Part shown: positions 35,729 through 44,375 of the stretch, piece by piece
How the letters are laid out: each line of letters opens with the position of its first letter
Position numbering within the stretch: position 1 is the first letter of the stretch
NCBI GenBank assembly: GCA_964613385.1
Contig: CAZTGZ010000005.1
Span: 61,217 to 125,216, forward strand
Direction: 5' to 3'
Source of the DNA: CAZTGZ01 sp964613385
GTDB lineage: Bacteria; Bacteroidota; Bacteroidia; NS11-12g; UBA9320
DNA length: 64,000 nucleotides
The notes under the pieces: generated by a model
Databases searched by the model: none
What the model saw: only the letters and a program-made list of their open reading frames with translations
What the model was told of the DNA's origin: nothing
Made by a program: the position numbers and the translations under genes

Positions 35729-36740
35729 AACTAATTTCTACAACCTCTCCTTCTTTCAGTCCAATTTGTGCCAGGGCTGCCGGAGTCAACTCAATAATGG
35801 TTCCATCCTTTGGGTCAATTTCAGATTTACAAACCACTTTAACAAAAATTGACTTGCTGTTAGATGGATTGGTGACCATGATAATGGTGTTTTCTTCGGC
35901 TTCGTAATGGCATGCCAAATTTCTGGACACATCCGCTTTTTCTGATCCCAGACCTACTACCCTGCCTGATTCAGTCACCTTTTCAACATCAAATTCGGGC
36001 AAATTTTCAACTTTCTTGAAGTATTTGGGTTTGGCCGGAGCCATATCTCCTTCTTTAACCTCTTGTTTTACCTCGGAATACTGTTTTTTTATCTCTTGTA
36101 TTTCCGGGGTTGGCTCATTTTGGGGCTTTTCTTCTTTAATGGTCTTAGCAACTTCCTTTTCAACTTTTTCCTCTTTCACCACTTTTTCTTCAACCTTTTC
36201 TTGAACTTTTTCCTGTGGTGCTGGTATTTCTTCAATTTTTTGTCCATTGGCCGGAACCAACAACTTCATTCCCGGAGCGATTTCATTCGATGTCAGGTTG
36301 TTCAGGTCCTTGATCACCTGCACATTGGTTTGATATTTTTGAGCTATTTTGAACAGGGTTTCTCCCAAAACAACTGTATGATATTGCCCAAATGTGGATC
36401 TTTCGTCCTTTTTTTCCGGAGCTTCTTCCTTTTTCTCATTGTGAAAATACTCTTTTACGACCGGTTCTTCGAAAGGGGCGTTCTTACCGGTTGGAATCAA
36501 CAAGATCTGACCTGCAAATATTCCTTTAGCCACTGCCGGATTCTCTTGTCTGATGGCATCCATGGAAATACCATATCTCTTCGCAATGGTAAAGATACCT
36601 GTACCTTTATCCACTTCATGAACAATATATATCTTTCCATTGCGAACTTTTGTGCCAATGGAGTCCGTTGGTCCCGCTGTCAAATTGGTTGCCAGACATC
36701 CAAATAAGACCCACAAAACGAAATACTTAGTCCTTTTCAT
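35718..36740 (-). CDS. Exported double-LysM protein with C-terminal double-psi beta-barrel-like domain
   Basis: 340 residues from ATG 36740 (MKRTKYFVLWVLFGCLATNL); an earlier in-frame ATG at 36833 reads over the intergenic region and is rejected. Two LysM domains follow the signal peptide, one in YIVHEVDKGTGIFTIAKRYG, one in YHTVVLGETLFKIAQKYQTN; both should bind peptidoglycan. A long Glu/Lys/Val linker leads to a C-terminal RlpA-like domain (SRNLACHYEAEENTIIMVTN to LKEGEVVEISYAR). Related RlpA domains cut naked glycan strands; catalytic residues were not verified here. It is divergent from nfeD and coupled to the O-antigen ligase downstream. Confidence 0.8.
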   Translation of the reverse strand: MKRTKYFVLWVLFGCLATNLTAGPTDSIGTKVRNGKIYIVHEVDKGTGIFTIAKRYGISMDAIRQENPAVAKGIFAGQILLIPTGKNAPFEEPVVKEYFHNEKKEEAPEKKDERSTFGQYHTVVLGETLFKIAQKYQTNVQVIKDLNNLTSNEIAPGMKLLVPANGQKIEEIPAPQEKVQEKVEEKVVKEEKVEKEVAKTIKEEKPQNEPTPEIQEIKKQYSEVKQEVKEGDMAPAKPKYFKKVENLPEFDVEKVTESGRVVGLGSEKADVSRNLACHYEAEENTIIMVTNPSNSKSIFVKVVCKSEIDPKDGTIIELTPAALAQIGLKEGEVVEISYAR

Positions 36741-36796
36741 CTTATTCTCTTTTACTTTTGACGGATTAAGGTAATACACGAAGGTAATACTCTGTT

Positions 36797-36804
36797 TACT
36801 TTTG
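36797..36804 (+). promoter_or_regulatory. Candidate -7 box TACTTTTG for nfeD
   Basis: An exact TAnnTTTG match 43 nt before the nfeD start codon in the 107-nt gap between the divergent LysM and nfeD genes. Confidence 0.45.
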
Positions 36805-36847
36805 CAGAACCTTTTGATTTCCATGATTTGCACTTACTGTTAACTAA

Positions 36848-38215
36848 ATGAAACACCTATATTTTTTTCTGACCTTATTACTACCTTTATCCTTAGCTGC
36901 ACAAAAAGGTAAAAAGGTCGTAGTTTTTGAAATCAGAGAAGAGATTGCCCCTTCTGCCACTCGTATCACGTTGAAAGCACTCTCTGTCGCAAGGGAGCAA
37001 AAAGCCGACTACCTTATCATTCATATGGATACGTACGGAGGTTTGGTCACCGACGCCGACACCATCAGGAAAGCTCTCATGAATGCGCCCATGCCTGTTT
37101 ATGTTTGGGTTGAAAATAATGCAGCATCTGCAGGTGCGCTTATTTCACTGGCATGTGATAAAATTTTCATGAAAGAAGGTTCGAGTATGGGCGCTGCCAC
37201 CGTGGTTAACCAAAGCGGGGAGGCTGTTCCCGACAAGTATCAAAGTTATATGAGGGGAAAAATGCGAGCCACAGCAGAATCACATGGCAAGGATACTGTG
37301 ATTGAAAATGGGGATACGCTGATCAGGTATCGGAGAGATCCCAGAATTGCGGAAGCCATGGTCGATCCCGATTTATCCATAGAAGGTCTGATTGATAGCG
37401 GTAAAGTGCTGACCTTTACTCCCGAAGAGGCCATTAATAACAGATATTGCGAAGGAATGGCCAATTCGCTGGAAGAAGTGCTGAAATTGAATAATCTCCA
37501 GGATGCGCAGATCATAAAAGTTGAAAAATCTACGTTGGATAAAATTGTAGGATTTTTCGCAAATCCGGCCATCAGCGGGATTTTATTATTGGTCATTTTT
37601 GCCGGAATTTATTTTGAATTGCAGACTCCGGGCATTGGATTCCCGCTTCTGATTGCCGGAATAGCTGCTGTACTCTATCTCATCCCTCTTTATTTGGATG
37701 GATTGGCTGCCAATTGGGAAATCCTTATGCTTATAGCCGGTGTGGCGTTGCTGATAGTCGAAATTTTTGTAACACCGGGATTTGGAGTTGCCGGGATATC
37801 AGGTATCATTTTGTTGCTTACAGGCCTAACACTCAGTATGATACGAAATGTTGATTTTGATTTCAGCATGACTCCCCGGGAAGAGCTTATCCGAGCGCTT
37901 ACCACCCTGGTTTTGGCTTTGGTTGGTTTTATCGTGTTGGCATTCGCCGGAATAGGCCGATTTTTACAAACAGGTTTGTTCCGAAAAATTGTTCTGGAAG
38001 ATACTTTGTCCGGAACTAGTGCCAATCCCACCCTGGGAGAATTTGACCTGACAGGAATGACGGGTATTGCCTTTACGGATATACGCCCTTTTGGCAAAAT
38101 ATTCATCGATGAGAAATTATTCCCGGTTAAATCTTTGGGTGAATATTATTCTAAAGACAGCACCTTATTGGTCATAGGTAAGGAAGGTAATTATTGGTTA
38201 GTCGAAAAAAAATGA
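36848..38215 (+). CDS. NfeD family membrane protein with ClpP-class protease domain
   Basis: A 455-residue protein: signal peptide (1-18), an SppA/ClpP-like serine protease domain (about 24-225) with MDTYGGLVTDADTIRKAL, the nucleophile serine in NNAASAGALISLACDKIFM and the lysine region KYQSYMRGKMRATAESHGKD, three to four membrane segments (about 235-375), and a C-terminal NfeD OB-fold (FDLTGMTGIAFTDIRPFGKI). The full-length form pairs with stomatins in other bacteria and cleaves hydrophobic segments; no stomatin is seen here. Its stop overlaps the ATG of the next gene (ATGA). Confidence 0.9.
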   Translation: MKHLYFFLTLLLPLSLAAQKGKKVVVFEIREEIAPSATRITLKALSVAREQKADYLIIHMDTYGGLVTDADTIRKALMNAPMPVYVWVENNAASAGALISLACDKIFMKEGSSMGAATVVNQSGEAVPDKYQSYMRGKMRATAESHGKDTVIENGDTLIRYRRDPRIAEAMVDPDLSIEGLIDSGKVLTFTPEEAINNRYCEGMANSLEEVLKLNNLQDAQIIKVEKSTLDKIVGFFANPAISGILLLVIFAGIYFELQTPGIGFPLLIAGIAAVLYLIPLYLDGLAANWEILMLIAGVALLIVEIFVTPGFGVAGISGIILLLTGLTLSMIRNVDFDFSMTPREELIRALTTLVLALVGFIVLAFAGIGRFLQTGLFRKIVLEDTLSGTSANPTLGEFDLTGMTGIAFTDIRPFGKIFIDEKLFPVKSLGEYYSKDSTLLVIGKEGNYWLVEKK

Positions 38216-38610
38216 GGATATTTATATTCATGATTTGTTTGCCGTTCTTGTCGTTCTCACAAGAATCAGAAAGGGAAATCCAACCCGGTGATACCGTATT
38301 TTTATCACCTTGTACCAATGGACAGTATACTTATATTGACTTATATAAAAAAACCCGATGGGAAGACAGTTCCTATCTGAATCTCGAAGGTGACGCGTTT
38401 TATCAGGCATATTTCAAACAAGGAGATTTTGATGTGTCCAGATTGCCATGTGGTTTGCATACCTATGCCATTATTCGGGAGATTCGACAAACAGAAGAAG
38501 CCGGAGAGCCGCCAAAAACTTCTATTCTGGCATTACCTCCAAAGCTTGGCCATGTTATTTGGATAGAAGCAGAACCGGCCTTTGCGAAAGATGAAGTTTT
38601 TATCAGGTAG
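38212..38610 (+). CDS. Small exported protein of unknown function
   Basis: 132 residues from ATG 38212 (MRIFIFMICLPFLSFSQESE), which overlaps the nfeD stop as ATGA; an alternative start 18 nt earlier lacks the clean signal peptide. After the signal peptide the protein is a short mixed domain with two cysteines (FLSPCTNGQYTYIDLYKKTR and VSRLPCGLHTYAIIREI) and no recognised family. The tight coupling to nfeD upstream and to a heptosyltransferase downstream (3 nt apart) places it in one operon. Confidence 0.6.
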   Translation: MRIFIFMICLPFLSFSQESEREIQPGDTVFLSPCTNGQYTYIDLYKKTRWEDSSYLNLEGDAFYQAYFKQGDFDVSRLPCGLHTYAIIREIRQTEEAGEPPKTSILALPPKLGHVIWIEAEPAFAKDEVFIR

Positions 38611-38613
38611 TTG

Positions 38614-39579
38614 ATGAAAGTACTGATCATCCGTTTCTCTTCTATTGGAGATATTGTTTTGACCAGTCCTGTGGTGAGATGTCTGCATCTTCAAAAAAAT
38701 GCAGAAATCCATTATCTGACAAAAAAGTCTTATGCTTCCATTTTAACATCGAATCCGCATATACATCAGGTGCATTCACTTCCTGAAAAGGAATTATCAA
38801 TGAGAGCCTGGATTCGCGATCAAAAATTCGATTTAATTGTTGATTTGCATCACAATCTAAGGACTTATCTCCTCACAACCTTTACCGGTTCGAGTGTTGT
38901 GAGATTTTCAAAGCTCAATTTGAAAAAATGGTTGCTGGTGAACCTGAAGATTCAATCGCTTCCACCGATCCATATCGTAGACCGATATCTTCAGACCTGC
39001 CGGAAACTTGGTGTTGTCAATGATGGAAAAGGCCTGGATTTTTATCATGGTTTGGACAAAAACGAAGTGATCTCTAAATTTTCACTTCCCGGAAGATATT
39101 TGGTTTATGCCATCGGAGGACAACATCAAACCAAACAAATGCCTTACCATAAGATCCGTGAATTGGCAATGCTGCTTCAGTTTCCACTGATTTTGCTCGG
39201 CGGAAAAGAAGATCATCAAACAGGGGAACGAATTGCTGAAGGTTTGGATGGCGTCATAAATTTATGTGGTTCATGCAGTCTTTCGGAGAGCGCAGCCATC
39301 ATTGAGCACGCATTGGCTATCTATACACATGATACCGGATTAATGCATATTGCCAGTTCTTTCAAAAAGGATATTTTTTCCATCTGGGGTAATACCGTGC
39401 CCGAATTTGGCATGTATCCGTATATGCCTGGCCCTAACAGCCGTATGTTTGAAGTAAGGGCTTTGGGATGTAGACCATGTTCCAAAATTGGCCATGCTGA
39501 ATGCCCAAAATCTCATTTCAATTGCATGCAAAAGCAGGATATCCCGCTACTGGCTTTGCAATCGACGCTATTGCGATAG
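38614..39579 (+). CDS. Glycosyltransferase family 9 (heptosyltransferase-like)
   Basis: About 321 residues from ATG 38614; a TTG just before it is not used. GT-B fold: MKVLIIRFSSIGDIVLTSPV is the standard ADP-heptose:LPS heptosyltransferase start, the KFDLIVDLHHNLRTYLL block follows, and the donor-site motif THDTGLMHIASSF and the FSIWGNTVPEFGMYPYMPG region are typical. It adds a heptose or similar sugar to the LPS core on the cytoplasmic face. The 3' end overlaps that of the convergent TerC gene by 12 nt. Confidence 0.87.
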   Translation: MKVLIIRFSSIGDIVLTSPVVRCLHLQKNAEIHYLTKKSYASILTSNPHIHQVHSLPEKELSMRAWIRDQKFDLIVDLHHNLRTYLLTTFTGSSVVRFSKLNLKKWLLVNLKIQSLPPIHIVDRYLQTCRKLGVVNDGKGLDFYHGLDKNEVISKFSLPGRYLVYAIGGQHQTKQMPYHKIRELAMLLQFPLILLGGKEDHQTGERIAEGLDGVINLCGSCSLSESAAIIEHALAIYTHDTGLMHIASSFKKDIFSIWGNTVPEFGMYPYMPGPNSRMFEVRALGCRPCSKIGHAECPKSHFNCMQKQDIPLLALQSTLLR

Positions 39580-40656
39580 TTGTTCCTCCTTTTTGGGGAA
39601 TAATAAACTTAAAATTACGCTTCCTGAAAGTATTCCCAGAATGATGTACAACGACATCACATTGGTGAGCCCAATTTCGTGCAACCCATGATGAAAAGTG
39701 AGTTTCACACCAATAAATATGAGCAGAATGGAAAGTCCCTTTTTCAGATAATGAAACAAATGCATAATGTTCGTCAGCAAAAAGAACATACTTCTTAACC
39801 CCATAATGGCGAAAATATTTGAGAAGAAAACAACAAAAGGGTCCAGGGTCACTGAAAAGATAGCCGGTACGGAGTCTACGGCAAAAATCACATCCGAAAA
39901 TTCTACCACCAGCAACACAATGAAAAGTGGCGTAATCCATAGCTTCCGGTCTTTTCTGATGAAAAAGTTCTCTCCTATATATCGGGGAAACACCCGGAAT
40001 ACTTTAGATGCCATTTTTACAACAGGATGCTCATTCTCATCCATTTGCTCCTCCTTTTCCTTCTTCACCAACATTTTTGTTCCCTGAAACATTAGAAAAA
40101 CGCCAAAAATGTACAGTATCCATTGAAATTGTTGCACGAGGGAAGCACCGAGAAAAATGAAAAGGAATCGCATCACCAGCGCACCCATCACACCCCAAAA
40201 CAACACCCTTTTGTAATAACGCTCTCTAACAGCAAAAGAGCTGAATATCAACAATATAACGAATATATTGTCGACAGAAAGTGCGTATTCTATGAAATAA
40301 CCCGTCAAAAACTCAATAGACAAATTACTGTTATAAACACGCAGGGCAGCTTCGAAGTCCAGCCCATCAATCACAATCGGGTGCTTGTACTTTTCGCACA
40401 ATTCCCGAATGTCATCTGTACTTTCTATACCGTGTATCCATTGGCCATTAATTTTAATCAACAGGGCAAACGACATGGCACAGACTATCCAGACCAAAGT
40501 CCAGATACTGGCCTCTTTAAATCCTACAACTTTGTTGTCTTTGCTAAATACTCCGAGGTCGAGTAATAAAACAAATAGGATAAATAGAATAAATAAAGAA
40601 AAGAATAAGATTTCGTTTCCTCCGGCCGTTAACATGATGAAAGCCAAATTTTTCAT
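39568..40656 (-). CDS. TerC/Alx family membrane protein
   Basis: A 362-residue polytopic protein with about eight to nine hydrophobic segments. The TerC signatures are LSVDNIFVILLIFSSFAV, FVVEFSDVIFAVDSVPAIFS and FGVKLTFHHGL-like (here IFIGVKLTFHHGLHEIGL). Acidic residues inside the membrane segments are typical of this family, whose members (Alx, MeeF/MeeY) export manganese, while TerC links to tellurite tolerance. A charged loop (MLVKKEKEEQMDENEHPVVK) sits mid-protein. A -7 box TATTTTTG lies 11 nt before the start. Confidence 0.9.
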   Translation of the reverse strand: MKNLAFIMLTAGGNEILFFSLFILFILFVLLLDLGVFSKDNKVVGFKEASIWTLVWIVCAMSFALLIKINGQWIHGIESTDDIRELCEKYKHPIVIDGLDFEAALRVYNSNLSIEFLTGYFIEYALSVDNIFVILLIFSSFAVRERYYKRVLFWGVMGALVMRFLFIFLGASLVQQFQWILYIFGVFLMFQGTKMLVKKEKEEQMDENEHPVVKMASKVFRVFPRYIGENFFIRKDRKLWITPLFIVLLVVEFSDVIFAVDSVPAIFSVTLDPFVVFFSNIFAIMGLRSMFFLLTNIMHLFHYLKKGLSILLIFIGVKLTFHHGLHEIGLTNVMSLYIILGILSGSVILSLLFPKKEEQLSQ

Positions 40657-40666
40657 AAAATGGGAG

Positions 40667-40674
40667 CAAAAATA
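40667..40674 (-). promoter_or_regulatory. Candidate -7 box TATTTTTG for terC
   Basis: An exact TAnnTTTG match on the minus strand, 11 nt before the TerC start, back to back with the plus-strand box at 40697-40704. Confidence 0.5.
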
Positions 40675-40696
40675 ATCTTGTTCAAAAGAAAGCCGA

Positions 40697-40704
40697 TAAC
40701 TTTG
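40697..40704 (+). promoter_or_regulatory. Candidate -7 box TAACTTTG for the MORN-repeat gene
   Basis: An exact TAnnTTTG match 28 nt before the ATG at 40732, in the 75-nt gap to the divergent terC. Confidence 0.5.
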
Positions 40705-40731
40705 GCCAGTAATTTGAAAGACATCTGATTC

Positions 40732-41823
40732 ATGAGAAAGATACTGATAATAATTGCGGGGTTTATATTCACATGGTCAAGCCTTTTTGCCCAACCCATG
40801 CGCCAGGTACCATTAGATCAAATGGAGAAAAATGATGCCGGTCTGTATACTTTTCAAGGCAAAATTTACTCGGGATCCTCATTGCTCAAACACCCGAATG
40901 GCAAAAAATGGCAGGAAATCGATTGGGTTGAAGGTAAAATCGAAGGTTATTTCAGAACATGGTACGAAACCGGGGCCAAAGAACAAGAGATTCAATATAA
41001 AAACGGAAAGCGAAACGGAAGTTTCAAATCGTGGTATCCAAACGGCAGCCCTCAGGAAAATCTTCAGTACGTAATGGGTGAGATGCACGGCACTTGTACC
41101 TGGTATTACTCCAATGGGAAACCTCGCAAACAAGCTGAATACCTGAATGATAAAGAGAATGGAAAGATGACCTTGTGGCATGAAAACGGTCAAAAAGAGC
41201 AAGAAGCTCAAATGAAGAACGGACTTCCTGAAGGATGGGTCATCAGTTACGATGAAAATGGCGCCAAACGCAAAGAAATTCAATATCAAAAAGGCCTCCG
41301 GCATGGCGAGAGTATTACGTATCACATCAATGGAAAAATTGGTGAAACAGGAACATATGCACTTGGGTTTCCAGACGGTATTATTACCAGCTTCGGCCCC
41401 GATGGAAGTAAGATCAAAGAGGAGTCATATGCGAATGGGAAACCGGATGGGAAATGGATCAGCTATGATTTTAAAGGATTAAAACTGGAAGAAAAAACTT
41501 TTGTAAACGGAGTCGAAAATGGACTTTATACCTCATGGAACAACATGCAGGTAGACTTCAAAGGAGCGTATGTCAATGGAAAAAAACAGGGTCATTGGAT
41601 TGAAAATGCTTCCAATGAAGGAACCAAATCTGAGGGTAATTATGTAGATGGAGTAAAGGATGGGAAATGGGTCATTGGCAACTCCAGAATGTTCGGCAAA
41701 TCAGAAGGAAGCTTTAAAATGGGGAAAAAGCATGAAACCTGGATTATTTATGACCATAAAGGCAAAAAAATCAGAACCGAAGAATGGGATAATGGAGAAT
41801 TGATTTCATTCAAGGAGTATTGA
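40732..41823 (+). CDS. Exported MORN_2-repeat protein
   Basis: A 363-residue protein with signal peptide MRKILIIIAGFIFTWSSLFA. At least ten repeats of about 23 residues follow, each with the pattern YxNGKxxGxWxxWYxNGxxxxE, for example IQYKNGKRNGSFKSWYPNGS and AEYLNDKENGKMTLWHENG. Such beta-hairpin repeats are common in Bacteroidota envelope proteins and in YwqK-type proteins, and their function is mostly unknown. The protein is likely periplasmic or outer-membrane linked. It converges directly with the next gene (no base between). Confidence 0.82.
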   Translation: MRKILIIIAGFIFTWSSLFAQPMRQVPLDQMEKNDAGLYTFQGKIYSGSSLLKHPNGKKWQEIDWVEGKIEGYFRTWYETGAKEQEIQYKNGKRNGSFKSWYPNGSPQENLQYVMGEMHGTCTWYYSNGKPRKQAEYLNDKENGKMTLWHENGQKEQEAQMKNGLPEGWVISYDENGAKRKEIQYQKGLRHGESITYHINGKIGETGTYALGFPDGIITSFGPDGSKIKEESYANGKPDGKWISYDFKGLKLEEKTFVNGVENGLYTSWNNMQVDFKGAYVNGKKQGHWIENASNEGTKSEGNYVDGVKDGKWVIGNSRMFGKSEGSFKMGKKHETWIIYDHKGKKIRTEEWDNGELISFKEY

Positions 41824-43893
41824 TTAATACAACTCATTATAATGTCTGAGATAGATTGCGCCTAAATTCTGATGCGGAGCGATATACTCGGAAAATCTTC
41901 CTTTTTGAACAGAATTCCCTGCTACTTTCTTTCTGAGTTCTCCCCAAATTATTTCCCAATTCAGTGCCTCGCCTTTCCTCAAATGCTCGCAAATGCTAAA
42001 AATCAATGCGTCATTGATGTATGCTGAACCAATCTGGCGTGTTGAAACAATATATGTAGATGGAGCATATTGAAGTACTTGGCTTACATTCCGATATCCA
42101 CCACAGGAACCTAAAATTGCCAGCCTCGTGCTCGGCATAACGGCCTCAATGGAAGTGTTCGCGTAAAAACTATGTCCCCGATGCACCACTACTTCCGGAG
42201 CCAATTTGCTCTGGCGAAAATACTTATCAATGGCATCATGACCGTCGTACTCCGATTCGGGCTTATTGGCATATAACTCTATTTTTTTACCGCTCGTGCT
42301 TGAAACCCTGATATAGTGTTTGAAATATTCTATTTTCCAGTTGGAAGATTGAAATGTCTGAACAAAGGAGGCAAAGGATGACTTTCCATCCGGATCATTA
42401 TAGAAAAAATGTTGCTGTATGTGCTTTTTGTTGGAAAAAAGCCATCTGGTTGGAATTTCCACGGCCTGGGAAGGCCATGTTTTTAAGGTGGTATCTCTGA
42501 CCCAATCCATCAATTCCAATGTCATAGAGATGGCTTTTTGCGGGTTCTGGCTCATTTGCCTTGTAACCGCGTTTGATAGTGTCTGCTTGTCCTGCTCTAA
42601 TTGGAAACTGCCAAATATGTCACATATAGATGCACATTCTCTGATGACGTCGGTTTCTTCGTTTAAACCATACGCAATTCTGCTGATGAACAATGGCCTT
42701 TCCAGGGCAGTTAGATGATGTAAAAATGTATCCAGAACTCCATATCCCGCACACATTTTCAAAAATGTTCTCGACTTAAACCATGATATTTCGGAGAGGA
42801 ACTGGTAAGGAGATATTTTTTCGAGTTTCCGCTGCATTTTTCGGAACATTCCCAAAAAAGTTGAGGTAAATATCTCATCTTCAGTATATACCATGCAGGC
42901 ATATAACCCTGCAATACTCATGGAATCAACCACGGCAAATCTGACTTCATCCCGGGTTTCGTCATGTAATTCATTCACCAACCTCACCTTTTTGAGGCAT
43001 AGTTGCTCCAATTCCTTGTCAATGCTGTATTTTCCTTTAGCAATATTGTTGGATTTTAAGGTAAGCAGATATTCAAAACACAAGGAATCATCGCTACAAA
43101 TCTCGTGTGCCTCGGCAGGGCTCAATTTCCCTTCGGCTACCTGATGAGCCAACAAAAAAGCCCTGCTTCCGGATCCAAACTCGGCCTGAATATTCTTGAT
43201 GGCCATTGACAAAGGATCGACTGATTTTTTAATATGATAATAAACAGAGCTGAAGGTAGAAAGATAATTCCTTACATATTCCGGATCTTCAGAAATGGCA
43301 AGTTGAATGATTTGCGCTGCATAGGGCTGATATTCGAACTCCGAAAATCCTTGCATCAGCAATCTGGGTTCTCGTTGAGCCACCCATTCCAGAAAAGCAG
43401 AAGCAAATGGTTTGTATTCAAAAAAGGGAATAACCTTCATCATTTCCCTGTAATGATTTTTCATAAAGAGCAGAATTTCATCGCCCTCCACCAGCAGCTG
43501 CGTTTGTAACATAGCTTCAAAAAAGCTTCGGTAAGCCGGATATCTCCTGGCATTTTCTTCTTTGATATCCAACATCACTGCGATCAGCTTTCGCAACATT
43601 TTGGCTTTTTGAATATCAGGAACCGACGCATCGTTGCGAATGTTCCACTGAATTTGATCCGGAAGCTTAAAATAAGATTGCTCTGCTCCTCGGTTGCGCT
43701 GATCCTGACCCAATTCAATTTTTTGATCCTCCACCCCATCCCAGCGATCAATGTTCTTTTGAATGGAATCAACCCTTGATTGCAACTCGCTTAAGATTTG
43801 CTCGCTGCTGGTTTGGGCTGATGAATTGACCATTGTCAATATCAAAAATAATATGGCAGTGATTCTCAGGACCATTGGCGGGTTATTTCCCAT
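41824..43893 (-). CDS. Exported protein with a clan-CD-like (caspase/CHAT-type) cysteine-peptidase end
   Basis: A 689-residue protein with a hydrophobic signal segment (VLRITAILFLILTMVNSSAQ); ATG 43893 or a later one at 43875 could be used. The long middle is helical. The last 125 residues have the alternating strand pattern of caspase-like folds: APEVVVHRGHSFY (H571/H574) then RLAILGSCGGYRN (C597), the spacing and beta-strand-His, beta-strand-Cys-Gly-Gly order of clan CD proteases. I do not know a named family for the whole protein. It is probably periplasmic or surface-exposed. The 5' end overlaps the SpoU gene end, suggesting co-transcription from the SpoU promoter. Confidence 0.5.
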   Translation of the reverse strand: MGNNPPMVLRITAILFLILTMVNSSAQTSSEQILSELQSRVDSIQKNIDRWDGVEDQKIELGQDQRNRGAEQSYFKLPDQIQWNIRNDASVPDIQKAKMLRKLIAVMLDIKEENARRYPAYRSFFEAMLQTQLLVEGDEILLFMKNHYREMMKVIPFFEYKPFASAFLEWVAQREPRLLMQGFSEFEYQPYAAQIIQLAISEDPEYVRNYLSTFSSVYYHIKKSVDPLSMAIKNIQAEFGSGSRAFLLAHQVAEGKLSPAEAHEICSDDSLCFEYLLTLKSNNIAKGKYSIDKELEQLCLKKVRLVNELHDETRDEVRFAVVDSMSIAGLYACMVYTEDEIFTSTFLGMFRKMQRKLEKISPYQFLSEISWFKSRTFLKMCAGYGVLDTFLHHLTALERPLFISRIAYGLNEETDVIRECASICDIFGSFQLEQDKQTLSNAVTRQMSQNPQKAISMTLELMDWVRDTTLKTWPSQAVEIPTRWLFSNKKHIQQHFFYNDPDGKSSFASFVQTFQSSNWKIEYFKHYIRVSSTSGKKIELYANKPESEYDGHDAIDKYFRQSKLAPEVVVHRGHSFYANTSIEAVMPSTRLAILGSCGGYRNVSQVLQYAPSTYIVSTRQIGSAYINDALIFSICEHLRKGEALNWEIIWGELRKKVAGNSVQKGRFSEYIAPHQNLGAIYLRHYNELY

Positions 43894-44375
43894 AAAAGTA
43901 TCGCTGTTGTAACGGAAACATTGAGCGACTTTTTAACTCCGAACTGAGGAATTTCCACGATTTCATCGGACAGGGTTAACAATCCNNNNNNNNNNCCCAT
44001 AACCAATAGGATTTTCCCTTCCGGTGCCGACCATTGTTGTAATTCCACGCTTCTTTCCGATTGTTCTATGGCGACAACACAAAAATTCTGCCGCTTTAAT
44101 TCCAGAACCAGTGATGTTGCGTCGGGATGGTGTTCCCAACTTACGCTTTCTTCAGCGCCCAGAGCGGTCTTGTGTATCTCACGGTGTGGCGGACAACCGG
44201 TAATTCCACCTAAAAAAATTTTCTTCACGCCGAATGCGTCTGCCGACCTGAATACGGCACCCGTATTGTGCATGCTTCGCACATTGTTCAGTAAAATGTA
44301 TATCTCTTTTTCCGGGGTCGGGAAAAAATCCACATCCTGAGGGTTTTTAGCGAATATCCTTAATTTGCGGGCCAT
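43866..44375 (-). CDS. TrmH/SpoU family RNA methyltransferase, interrupted by an assembly gap
   Basis: About 169 residues from ATG 44375 (MARKLRIFAKNPQDVDFFPT); the longer frame to 44405 is not supported. The SpoU fold motifs are YILLNNVRSMHNTGAVFRSA (motif 1), KIFLGGITGCPPHREI, a gap (43986-43995) where the GNE motif should be, then IPQFGVKKSLNVSVTTAILL (motif 3). It is a minimal SpoU with little substrate-binding extension and should 2'-O-methylate tRNA or rRNA. It is divergent from mutS, and the two start codons overlap by 11 bp. Confidence 0.85.
   Translation of the reverse strand: MARKLRIFAKNPQDVDFFPTPEKEIYILLNNVRSMHNTGAVFRSADAFGVKKIFLGGITGCPPHREIHKTALGAEESVSWEHHPDATSLVLELKRQNFCVVAIEQSERSVELQQWSAPEGKILLVMXXXXGLLTLSDEIVEIPQFGVKKSLNVSVTTAILLWEITRQWS

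Noticed and set aside
36063..36707. 214-codon plus-strand ORF within the LysM gene
   Set aside because: It is antisense to a Glu/Lys-rich linker, which produces runs of Phe and Leu by complement.
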